Assembly: GCF_007828035.1 (NCBI RefSeq)
Contig: NZ_VITV01000003.1
Coordinates: 744,001 to 808,000, forward strand
Length of the DNA: 64,000 nt
Direction: 5' to 3'
Source: Nitrospirillum amazonense
GTDB taxonomy: Bacteria; Pseudomonadota; Alphaproteobacteria; Azospirillales; Azospirillaceae
Each line of letters opens with the position of its first letter. Within the stretch, counting starts at the first letter, position 1. The notes under the pieces are model-generated. The model was given only the letters and a program-made list of their open reading frames with translations, did no database searches and was not told the DNA's origin. This document shows, in pieces, positions 18,364-26,739 of the stretch. Both the position numbers and the translations under genes were made by a program.

Positions 18364-18380
18364 CCTTTCCAATTGTAAGG
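18364..18380. promoter_or_regulatory. Candidate activator-binding dyad upstream of hupS promoter
   Basis: CCTTTCCAATTGTAAGG, an imperfect inverted repeat centred on CAATTG. It aligns with the TTCC-N4-GGAA dyads upstream of hupD. Its centre is about 86 bp upstream of the -12 element, one helical turn closer than the hupD site. Likely HupR target by position; not proven. Confidence 0.5.
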
Positions 18381-18609
18381 TAACCGCGCATGCGGAAGCC
18401 ACGGCGCCTGACCAGCGGATGGATGAGCCCATGATCGCGGAGGCGCCGTTCCCGCAGCCGCCCTTTGCCTCATCGGCACCCGCGGCCGCGGCGAGCCGTC
18501 CCGGCTCTTCCGAGGGTGATCGTCGCTATGGGAATGTACTTCCGCTGGCGTCCCGCGGATCCCTCTGTCCCAGATTGTCCCGCAAAATCCAGCCGAAACG
18601 CTGGAAGCG

Positions 18610-18685
<76 letters not shown>

Positions 18686-19140
18686 ATGAGGCGGATGGAG
18701 GGTGATCCACCCTATGTGCGGCCACCCTCGGGGATGGCATTCTACGGCAGACTGTGCCGCAGGGGTACAAGATACTGTATTCGCTTGCGGAGGATACGCC
18801 ACCCCTTGAAAAAATCAGGGCGCCGCAAGCGGGGTGAACATATGGCACATGGCATTGGCCTGACGCAACTGGGTTTCGCAGGTATCAGACATCTTTCTGA
18901 TGCCGTGCCGGCTCCCACGCGGAAGTGGGGGCGAACAGCCTGCGAGGCTTGGACTCTCCGCGCCCAGGGGTTCTTTGAAGACGGACCTATGGCTTTGCTG
19001 GCCGCCAACTTCTGAAGGCCAGGTGGCCTTTGAAAGTCCGCCCCCGCTACCCCGCACTAAAGCGATAGCAACTTACCGGCGTATTGATGCCTTGCTCTTT
19101 ACCGTGTATCCGGGACCGGACACTGGTGGGGGATGATGTC
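18686..19140. other. Intergenic region upstream of the lanthipeptide precursor gene
   Basis: No convincing coding region is seen here in either strand. It must contain the promoter of the tRNA-Glu gene (minus strand) and of the precursor gene (plus strand). A weak sigma-70-like candidate for the latter is TTGATG at 19084, 17 bp before TATCCG at 19107. GGTGGGGGA just upstream of 19141 can serve as ribosome-binding site. Confidence 0.4.
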
Positions 19141-19437
19141 ATGTCGCAGTCGGAACTGGAAAAGCTGAAGGCCCTGATCGCCTCGGACGCGGAAATACTG
19201 AAGGGCATAGCCGGCGGGGGTGATGTGAAGGCGGCGGCCAAGGCGCTGGCGGACTTCGCGGCCACGCGCGGCATCCAGCTGACCGCCGATGAGATCGAGG
19301 GCGTCTTCGCCGCCCGGGCCGGCAGCGCGCCCACGCAGATGGAACCGCTGGACGACGATGCGCTGGATCACGTTTCCGGCGGCGGCTCCCCCTACTGCAT
19401 ATACACCAAAGGCTGCTACTGCATCTTCACCAAGTAA
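19141..19437 (+). CDS. Class II lanthipeptide precursor with Nif11-type leader
   Basis: 98-residue precursor peptide. Residues 1-60 form an acidic, helical Nif11-like leader (MSQSELEKLKALIASDAEIL...), and DDDALDHVSGGG (71-82) is the double-glycine cleavage region. The core after Gly82 is SPYCIYTKGCYCIFTK, with Ser83, Thr89, Thr97 and Cys86, Cys92, Cys94, so up to three thioether rings. The core is a near-repeat of the unit YCI(Y/F)TK. An in-frame start lies upstream at 19084, but the start at 19141 has a ribosome-binding site and the canonical leader N-terminus. The LanM gene begins 20 bp downstream. Nif11 here is only a leader family name, not a nitrogen-fixation function. Confidence 0.85.
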   Translation: MSQSELEKLKALIASDAEILKGIAGGGDVKAAAKALADFAATRGIQLTADEIEGVFAARAGSAPTQMEPLDDDALDHVSGGGSPYCIYTKGCYCIFTK

Positions 19438-19457
19438 GACCGGGCAAGTCGCCCGCG

Positions 19458-22328
19458 GTGACGGCGTCGCCCGTGGACACCCCGCTCCTGGACATCCCGT
19501 TCCTGGACATCCTGGCGCCGCTGGTCGACCGGGCGGCGGAGCATCTTGACCGGTCTCTGGCCGGCGGCATCGTGTTGCCGCTGCCGGCCAGGCGGGGCGC
19601 GACACGGGCGCTGGCGGCCCGCCTGGGCGAGATTGCCGGCCCGGCCCTGACGGCGGCGTTCCAGGCGGCGGAAGCAGTGCCTGCCATCGCCCGCCTTTAT
19701 GATGAGCCACCGGCCTGGGTGCCCCGCGACCGCTATCGCGCCTTCGCCGAGGCCGCGCAGGGACCGCAAGCCGCTGCTCTGCTGGCCGACTGGCCCGTGC
19801 TGCGCCACCGCCTGGACCGGATGTGCACCGATTGGGTGGACGCCATCACGGCCTTCGCCCGCCATTTCCACCAGGACGCCCCCGCCCTGGCCGTCCGACA
19901 TCCCGCGTGGCGGGGCGCCGTGCCGGCGGTGATCGACCTCACCCCCGGCCTGTCCGACCCCCATGGCGGCGGCTGCACGGTCATTCGCGTCACCTTGGCC
20001 GACGGCACGCGCATCGCCTACAAGCCCCGCGCCCTGGCGGCGGAGGTGGCGTTCGGGCACCTGCTGGACTGGCTGAACGTCGCCGGCACCGCCCCGGCCC
20101 ACCGCGTCCCGTGGGTGATGGACGGCGGCGACCATGGGTGGATGGAATGGGTGAACCCTGCCCCCCTGCCCGATGCGGCCGGGGCGCACGCCTATATGGA
20201 ACGGTGCGGCGGCCTTCTGGCCCTCATGTTCCTGCTGCGCGGCAGCGACATCCATCCCGACAACTTGATCCCGGCGGGCCTCTTTCCCGTCATTGTCGAC
20301 CTGGAATGCCTGTTTCAGCCCGGCCCGGCGGATCTGGGCGTGGCCGATCCCTTTGACGACCCACACCTGTTCACCAACGGCATCCTGCCGGTCTACACCT
20401 CCTTCGACGGTGGGGCGACATTGGCGCCCCTGGCCGCCGCCGGCTCCGGCCCCCTGGCACTTAGGCCGCAAACCGTGGTGCGTCACGCCGGCACGGATTG
20501 GCTACACCTGGGCGAACAGCCGGTGCCCAGCTTCACCCCCGGTCCCAGCTTGGGCGGCGTCCCCCTGGACGTACGGGATTTCAGCGCGGCGGTCCTGAAC
20601 GGTTTCCAGGCCACCCTGCGCACCCTGGTCGCACACAAGACGGCGCTGATGGCGCCGGAGGGCGCGCTGGCTCGGTTTCGTAATAGCCGCTGCCGCCTGC
20701 TGCTGGCCGCCACCAACCTCTATGGGCTGGTCCTGGCACCCGCGCTGATCGGCGAGGGGGCCAAGGATGAGGCCGCCTTTACCCGACATTTGGCGCGGGC
20801 CGCAGGCCGCGCGCCACTGCTGGGCGATCCGGCCGCCTGGCGGCGGGCGCTGGCGGCGGAAGCGCGGGCCCTGGACCGTCTGGACATCCCGGCCTTCACC
20901 TTCCGTCCCGGCGACCGCGTGGCCTGGAGCGTTGAACCCGCCGGCACGGCCGCCAGCCCCTTGGGCCCGGTATTCGCCATCCCCCCGTACGACCAGGTGA
21001 CGGCGGCCTTCGCCGCATTGGATGACGGTGCGATCAACCGGACAACGGCCCTGCTGCGCGCCGCCCTGCGCCCCCCCGCCCTGCCTCCCCAGGGCGTGGG
21101 CTTCGTGGCGGAAGCCATCCCAAGCCCCGACGTCCGCACCACCCTGCGCGCGCTGGCCGACCGGGTGGCCGGTCTGGCCGTGGCTCAGGAACCCGGAACG
21201 CAGTGCTGGGTGCGGCTATGGGAGCAGATGCCGGCCCTGACCGCCCCGGCGGGGCCCGGCCTATGCTACGGCGCCGGTGGCATTGCCGTCTTCCTGGCGG
21301 AGACCGGGCGCGCCTTGGACGACCAGCGCCTGCTGGACCTGGCGCGGCAGGCGCAGCAGCCCTTGCGGGCCGCCATCCACCGGGGGGAAGCACCACGCCT
21401 GGCCCGCCGCTTCGGGCCCGGCTATGGGCGCGGTCTGGGGGGGATGATCGCCGGCTTGGCCTGGTGCGCGAGGCTGCTGGACGACCCGGCCCTGGCCCAC
21501 GACGCCCTGGCGCTGGCGGTCGCGACGCCCCAGGCCCTGGCGATCGAGAATGGGCCGGTGGGCGATGCGTCCGATGTGATGGACGGTGCCGCCGGCCTGG
21601 CCTGGGGCTTGGCCGTCCTGAATCCCGGGCCGATCGTTGCCCAGGCCATGACCGCCTGCGGAGCGGCGCTGCTGGCCGCCTCCCAAACCGATGGCGTGGG
21701 CGGGCGGCATTGGCCCGGGCGCCGGCGGGCGGGATTGGCCGGTCTGTCCCACGGCGCCGCCGGTATCGCCACCGCCCTGGCCCACATCCATGCGGCCACC
21801 GGCGATGCCCGGTGCCACGCCGCCGCATGGGAGGCCGTGGCCTATGAGAACACGCTGTTCAATCCGGCCGCCGGCGATTGGCGGGCAGGCCGTCAGCAGA
21901 GCTCGTCCACATGGTGCCATGGCGCGCCCGGCATTGCCCTGGCCCGCGCGCTCTTGATGGACCTGATGGGGGACAAGGACGGCTGGCTGGCCGGCGACCT
22001 GCACACCGCACTGGCGACCTTGCGGGCATCCTCCCTGGGCCAAGTGGACGACCTGTGCTGTGGCGAGGCCGGACGGCTGGAGATCCTGGCCACGCTGGCC
22101 GCCCGGTTGCCGGGCGTGGAGGATGAAATCGACACCGCCCTGAACACCCGGCTGGCCGACTGGGCGGCCGGACGGGGCCGACTGATGGCGGCGGACGTGG
22201 CGGGCGCACCCGACGATGCCGCCCTGTTCCGAGGCCATGCCGGCCTGGGCCACCTGCTGGTCCGACGTCTGGCACCGGACTTCGCCTGCGACGTGCTGCT
22301 GCCCCGTCAGGTGTCTCGCGTCAGTTGA
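19458..22328 (+). CDS. lanM: Class II lanthipeptide synthetase LanM (CCG type)
   Basis: Bifunctional enzyme (956 residues, GTG start) that dehydrates Ser/Thr of the precursor and closes thioether rings. The N-terminal dehydratase shows HPAWRGAVPAVIDLTPGL, RIAYKPRALAAE, LRGSDIHPDN and DLECLFQP. The C-terminal LanC-like cyclase shows CYGAGG, GLSHGAAGIATAL, WCHGAPG (Cys820) and DLCCGEAG (Cys867, Cys868). Most LanC domains have Cys-His in the last motif; the Cys-Cys form is that of ProcM-like synthetases, known for broad substrate range. It is probably co-transcribed with the precursor gene. Its 3' end overlaps the oppositely oriented ABC transporter gene by 22 bp. Confidence 0.93.
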   Translation: MTASPVDTPLLDIPFLDILAPLVDRAAEHLDRSLAGGIVLPLPARRGATRALAARLGEIAGPALTAAFQAAEAVPAIARLYDEPPAWVPRDRYRAFAEAAQGPQAAALLADWPVLRHRLDRMCTDWVDAITAFARHFHQDAPALAVRHPAWRGAVPAVIDLTPGLSDPHGGGCTVIRVTLADGTRIAYKPRALAAEVAFGHLLDWLNVAGTAPAHRVPWVMDGGDHGWMEWVNPAPLPDAAGAHAYMERCGGLLALMFLLRGSDIHPDNLIPAGLFPVIVDLECLFQPGPADLGVADPFDDPHLFTNGILPVYTSFDGGATLAPLAAAGSGPLALRPQTVVRHAGTDWLHLGEQPVPSFTPGPSLGGVPLDVRDFSAAVLNGFQATLRTLVAHKTALMAPEGALARFRNSRCRLLLAATNLYGLVLAPALIGEGAKDEAAFTRHLARAAGRAPLLGDPAAWRRALAAEARALDRLDIPAFTFRPGDRVAWSVEPAGTAASPLGPVFAIPPYDQVTAAFAALDDGAINRTTALLRAALRPPALPPQGVGFVAEAIPSPDVRTTLRALADRVAGLAVAQEPGTQCWVRLWEQMPALTAPAGPGLCYGAGGIAVFLAETGRALDDQRLLDLARQAQQPLRAAIHRGEAPRLARRFGPGYGRGLGGMIAGLAWCARLLDDPALAHDALALAVATPQALAIENGPVGDASDVMDGAAGLAWGLAVLNPGPIVAQAMTACGAALLAASQTDGVGGRHWPGRRRAGLAGLSHGAAGIATALAHIHAATGDARCHAAAWEAVAYENTLFNPAAGDWRAGRQQSSSTWCHGAPGIALARALLMDLMGDKDGWLAGDLHTALATLRASSLGQVDDLCCGEAGRLEILATLAARLPGVEDEIDTALNTRLADWAAGRGRLMAADVAGAPDDAALFRGHAGLGHLLVRRLAPDFACDVLLPRQVSRVS

Positions 22329-24538
22329 CGCCGGGCGAAGGCGGCGAAGAAGCCGTCGCGGGCCATGAGGGTATCGAAGGCGCCCTCTTCCTCCACCCGG
22401 CCCTGGTTCAGCACAATGATACGATCGGCCCGCCGCACGGTGCTGAGGCGGTGGGCGATGACCAGGCGGGTGCCGGCGATCTTGTCCAGGCTGGCGGTCA
22501 CCGCTGCCTGGGTATGGTTGTCCAGCGCACTGGTCGCCTCATCCAGCATCATGATCCGAGGCCGTGCCACCAGGGCACGGGCCAGCAGCAGGCGCTGGAC
22601 CTGCCCGCCCGACAGGCCCGTGCCGCCGTCGGTGATCAGGGTGTGAAGGCCCATCGGCATGCGCCGCACCTCGTCGGCCAGCGCCACCTGGGCCAGCGCG
22701 TCCCAGGCGGCCTCCTGCCCCAGGTGAGTGGCGGCACCCAGCACATTGTCCATCAAGGTCCCGGGCATCAGGCGGCCGTGCTGCAGGACCACGCCGCACT
22801 GTCGGCGCACGGCCCGCAGATCCAGGCCCGCCAGATCGACGCCATCATAGAGCACCAGGCCGGCATCCGGCCGCTCGAAGCCCAACAGCAGGCGGAACAG
22901 CGTCGACTTGCCCGTTCCGGACGGGCCGACGAAGGCCACGAACTCCCCTGGCCGGACGCTGACCGACAGGGTGTCCAGGATGCGGGGAGTGTCCGGCTTA
23001 TACTGAAAGGTGACGCGCGACAGCTCGATGGCGCCGGTCAGCGTGCCCGGGTCGGCCTTGTCCGCCGCCTCCGGCAGGGCCTGGAGGATGGGGCGGGCGT
23101 GCTGCACGATGGGCGCCAGGCCCACCATTTCCACGGCGGCCGCCGCCAGGCCCCGCAGGCCCTCCAGGGCGGCGGTGAAGGCGGTGACGAAGGCGGCCAG
23201 CAGGCCCAGGGCGACGGTGTCGGTCCAGCCGCCCATGACGCAGGCCGCCAGCAGCGCCGCCGTGGCGAAGGCCTGGTAGCCCACGCCCACCGTGTCCAGC
23301 AGGCCGGCCGCCCGGTCGGCGCCGAACTGGGCGCGGCTGGCCTCGGCGTACAGGCGCGCCCAGCGCAGGAAGGCCCGGTCCTCCGCCGCCGCCAGGCGCA
23401 GTTTGGCGATGCCGCTGGCCAGTTCCAGCGTCAAGCCGGACATGCGGGCGTCACCCCGGATGGCCGCCGCCTCGTGCCGGACGCGGCGCAGGCCCAGCAC
23501 CACGGTCACGACGGCCAACATCAAGGTCAGCGCGATAGCCACCAGGCCCAGGCGCCAGGAATAGCCCAGCATGACGGCGTAGGAAACCAAGGCCACCATC
23601 CCCGTCATCACGGCGTTGATGGTGGAGGCGGTCAGCGTCTTTTCCAGGCGGGCCACGGCCATGACCCGGGTTGCCATGTCACCGGTGGAGTAGCCCCGGA
23701 AAAAGCCCGTGGGCAGGCGCAGCAGGCGGTCCATCACCGCCGCCTGCACCCGGCTGCCCTCCAGCCCCTCGATGCGCAGCATGGTCAGTTGGGTGGCCAG
23801 GCGCAGCAGCAGGGTCATGACCGCCAGTAAGGCCAGGGCGACGGCCACCTGCACCACCCGGCCCAGATTGCTGTCGGGGATGGCGCCTTCCAGCAGATAG
23901 CCCATGGCCAGCGGCACACCCATGGTGAACACGCCGGCCAGCAGGGTGCCGCCGGCCAGGGTGGCGATGTCGCCCATCCGGGCGCGCAGCAACCCCTTGG
24001 CCAGGCTGCCCGGCGTCAGTGCCTGGTCCGGCAGCGGCGGGTACAGGGCGTAGGCCTGGCCGGCCAGCAGTACCGCCTCGGCCGCCGGCAGCGGCCGCGC
24101 CACGCGTGTGTCGGGGTCATAAACGGTGTAGCGGCCCCGCCCGCCGGGGCTGAGCGCCAGGGGCGACAGCGGCGCCGGCCGTAGCAGCAGGAAGGCGCCG
24201 CTGTCCTGCCGCCACCAGCCGGGATCCAGTTGGACGCCCCGAAGGCGCACGCGGCTGGCCCGGGCCAGCGCCTCCAGCGCCGGCATCGGCGCCCCCTCCT
24301 GCTGGCGGGGCGGCAGGCGCACCTCAAAGCCCAGCACCGCGCCCAGATGCGCGAAGGCCAATACCAGGGGCTGTTCCGACAGGGGAGCCAAGAGGGACGC
24401 GTGAGTGGCGCCGCGGTCCGGTCCCAATACCCCGCCCCCCAATACCCCGCTCAGCGCCTGCAGGGCCAGCAGGCCGGCATGGCGATCGCGGGCTGCCCGC
24501 TCCTCCCCCTCCAGCCGGTCGGCATCCTCCATGCTCAC
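22307..24538 (-). CDS. NHLM-type bacteriocin export ABC transporter (permease-ATPase, no peptidase)
   Basis: 743-residue half-transporter. A non-catalytic N-terminal region of about 180 residues, without the C39 cysteine, precedes a six-helix ABC exporter domain (about 195-465) and an ATPase domain with Walker A GPSGTGKST, signature LSGGQVQRLLLARAL, Walker B IMMLDEATSALD and the His-switch IAHRLSTVRRAD. The layout fits the second ABC protein of NHLM export systems. The start overlaps the upstream peptidase-ABC gene by 4 bp. It probably forms a heterodimer with it to export the lanthipeptide. Confidence 0.88.
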   Translation of the reverse strand: MSMEDADRLEGEERAARDRHAGLLALQALSGVLGGGVLGPDRGATHASLLAPLSEQPLVLAFAHLGAVLGFEVRLPPRQQEGAPMPALEALARASRVRLRGVQLDPGWWRQDSGAFLLLRPAPLSPLALSPGGRGRYTVYDPDTRVARPLPAAEAVLLAGQAYALYPPLPDQALTPGSLAKGLLRARMGDIATLAGGTLLAGVFTMGVPLAMGYLLEGAIPDSNLGRVVQVAVALALLAVMTLLLRLATQLTMLRIEGLEGSRVQAAVMDRLLRLPTGFFRGYSTGDMATRVMAVARLEKTLTASTINAVMTGMVALVSYAVMLGYSWRLGLVAIALTLMLAVVTVVLGLRRVRHEAAAIRGDARMSGLTLELASGIAKLRLAAAEDRAFLRWARLYAEASRAQFGADRAAGLLDTVGVGYQAFATAALLAACVMGGWTDTVALGLLAAFVTAFTAALEGLRGLAAAAVEMVGLAPIVQHARPILQALPEAADKADPGTLTGAIELSRVTFQYKPDTPRILDTLSVSVRPGEFVAFVGPSGTGKSTLFRLLLGFERPDAGLVLYDGVDLAGLDLRAVRRQCGVVLQHGRLMPGTLMDNVLGAATHLGQEAAWDALAQVALADEVRRMPMGLHTLITDGGTGLSGGQVQRLLLARALVARPRIMMLDEATSALDNHTQAAVTASLDKIAGTRLVIAHRLSTVRRADRIIVLNQGRVEEEGAFDTLMARDGFFAAFARRQLTRDT

Positions 24539-26739
24539 GACTCCACCAACTGGCGATAGGCGCCGCCCGCCGCCATCAACGCCTCATGGCCGCCGCGTTC
24601 CAGCACCCTGCCATCCTTCAGGACGATGATCTCGTCACAGTCGCGAATGGCGCTGAGGCGGTGGGCGATGATCAGGCAGGCGCAGCCGCGACGGCGGACA
24701 TTGTCCATCAACGCTTGTTCAATGGTCGGGTCCAGGGCGCTGGTGGCCTCGTCCAGGATCAGCAAGCTGGGCTCCATCACCAGGGCGCGGGCGATCTCCA
24801 GCCGCTGGCGCTGGCCGCCGCTCCAGTTGCGGCCGGCCTCCTCCACCCGGCCACCGTAGCCGCCGACGCGGGCGACGATGTCGTCGTGGATCATGGCGTC
24901 CTTGGCCGCGCGGATGATCCGGGCTTCGGGCACGGCCTCGTCCCACAGGGTCAGGTTGTCGCGCACCGTGCCCTCGAACAGCAGGATATCCTGGTCCACC
25001 ATGGCCAGCGACGCGCGCAGCCGGTCGCGCGGCACGGCGCGCAAGGGATGGCCATCCAACAGGATGTGGCCGCCCAGCGGGTCGAACAGCCCAGCCACCA
25101 GACGGCCGACGGTGGACTTGCCGCTGCCCGACGCCCCGACCAGGGCCACCCGGGCGCCGGGAGCGATGTCCAGATCCACGCCGTTGACCACCATCGCCCC
25201 TTGAGGGGTGTAGCCGAAGGTGAGGTCGCGGACGGCCAGGGCGCCGCTCAGCTTGGCGCCATCGCGGATGGCGGGTGCCGCCGGCGCGTCCGGCCGGTCG
25301 CCCGCGAATTCCCAGGCCAGGGGCGTGGTGGCGACGTCGGCCAGCTGATCCAGCGGGCCGCGCACCTGCTTCAGGCTGGTGACCTGACGCATCAGGGTGG
25401 ACAAGGCAGCGGCGAAGGCGGTGATCAGGGTCTGGAAAGCGGCCAGTTCGCCCACCGTCATGTTGCCCGCGATGACGAAGCCGGCGGACAGGGCCAGCAC
25501 CAGGCCCCGGTTCAGCAGCATGACACCGTCGGGCACGGCGCCCAGCAGCGCCTCGATACGGCCGGCCGCCTGACGGTCGCGCACCAGGGCGGCCAGCAGG
25601 CCGGCCCACTGGCCGAAGAACACGTCGTCGGTACCGCTGGCCTTCAGGGTTTCCACCATGCCGATGCCCTGGATGGCCCGGCCATGCACCTTGATGGCCG
25701 CCATGCCGGCCTTGCGGACCCGCTCCTCCAGCCGGCGTTGCGTCAGCGCCAGGGCGGCGATGGGAATGGCGGCGGCCAGCAGGGTGACCAGGGTCAGGAT
25801 GGGGCTGTAGAGCAGCATGGCCAGGGTGAAGAAGACGCTGGACGCCAGGGCCAGCGCCGCCTTCACCGGCTGTTCCGCCGCCTGCAGGCCCAGGGGACGG
25901 GCCAAGTCCACGCGGCCAGCCAGGGCGCCGGCGTGGCGCTGGCCGAAGAAGCGCACGGGCAGGCGCAGCATGCGCCAGACCATGCGGCCGGCCGCCAGGA
26001 TGGCGATGCGGGTGTGCAGGCGCACCAGCAGGCCATTCTGCAGGCCCGTCAGTCCCCACTGCACCACCGCCGTGGCCAGCAACACCCCCAACAGGGGCAT
26101 GCCCCAGTCCGCCTGGCCCTGCACAAGGTAATAGTCGACGAACACCTGCGTCGCCGCCGGCACCACCAGCCCAGGCAGGATCAGGGCGACGCCCGCCAGC
26201 ACCGCCAGCGCCAGGGGGGCGTTCGTTCCCGCCACCAGGGCCGCGATGTCGCGCCAGGTGCTGGGCACGGCGCCGGATCGACGGAAATCCGCCCCCGTCT
26301 GGAAGGTCAGCACGATGCCGGAAAACAGGGCGTCGAACTCCGCCGCTGTCAGGACGCGGCGCCCGGCAGCGGGGTCGTTCAGCTGCACCCTGCCGCCCGC
26401 CATGCCCTCCAGCACCACATAATGGCTGAGGCCGACGAAGACGATGCAGGGCATGGCGATGTCGGCCAAGTGGTGCGGCTCACAGCGGAAGCCCTTAGCC
26501 TCCAGCCCATAGGCCCGGGCCGCCCGCACGATGTTGGAGGCGCGGCTGCCGTCGCGGGAAACGCCGCAGGCCTCGCGCAACTCCGGCAGGGGCACCCATT
26601 TGCCGTGGTGGGCCAGCACCATGGCAAGGCAGGCGGCGCCGCACTCCGCCGCCTCCATCTGGAAAACCGTTGGAATGGGGCGTGGACGTGCCGCCATCAC
26701 CTTCCGGATCGCGCCCGATACCGCCGCCGCTGCCGTCAC
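24535..26739 (-). CDS. NHLM-type peptidase/ABC transporter with C39 domain
   Basis: 734-residue protein with three parts. A C39 peptidase at the N-terminus (about 20-150) has catalytic Cys33 (QMEAAECGAACLAM), His106 (GLSHYVVLEG) and Asp122. A six-helix exporter domain follows (about 170-450), then an ATPase domain with Walker A GASGSGKST, signature WSGGQRQRLEIARAL and Walker B LLILDEATSALD. It should cut the precursor after the double glycine and export the core. It overlaps both neighbours by 4 bp (adaptor upstream, second ABC downstream). Confidence 0.92.
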   Translation of the reverse strand: MTAAAAVSGAIRKVMAARPRPIPTVFQMEAAECGAACLAMVLAHHGKWVPLPELREACGVSRDGSRASNIVRAARAYGLEAKGFRCEPHHLADIAMPCIVFVGLSHYVVLEGMAGGRVQLNDPAAGRRVLTAAEFDALFSGIVLTFQTGADFRRSGAVPSTWRDIAALVAGTNAPLALAVLAGVALILPGLVVPAATQVFVDYYLVQGQADWGMPLLGVLLATAVVQWGLTGLQNGLLVRLHTRIAILAAGRMVWRMLRLPVRFFGQRHAGALAGRVDLARPLGLQAAEQPVKAALALASSVFFTLAMLLYSPILTLVTLLAAAIPIAALALTQRRLEERVRKAGMAAIKVHGRAIQGIGMVETLKASGTDDVFFGQWAGLLAALVRDRQAAGRIEALLGAVPDGVMLLNRGLVLALSAGFVIAGNMTVGELAAFQTLITAFAAALSTLMRQVTSLKQVRGPLDQLADVATTPLAWEFAGDRPDAPAAPAIRDGAKLSGALAVRDLTFGYTPQGAMVVNGVDLDIAPGARVALVGASGSGKSTVGRLVAGLFDPLGGHILLDGHPLRAVPRDRLRASLAMVDQDILLFEGTVRDNLTLWDEAVPEARIIRAAKDAMIHDDIVARVGGYGGRVEEAGRNWSGGQRQRLEIARALVMEPSLLILDEATSALDPTIEQALMDNVRRRGCACLIIAHRLSAIRDCDEIIVLKDGRVLERGGHEALMAAGGAYRQLVES

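Noticed and set aside
19141-19437. Reading the Nif11-like peptide as a nitrogen-fixation gene
   Set aside because: The double-glycine site, Cys/Thr core and adjacent LanM show that it is a RiPP precursor; Nif11 is only a leader-family name.
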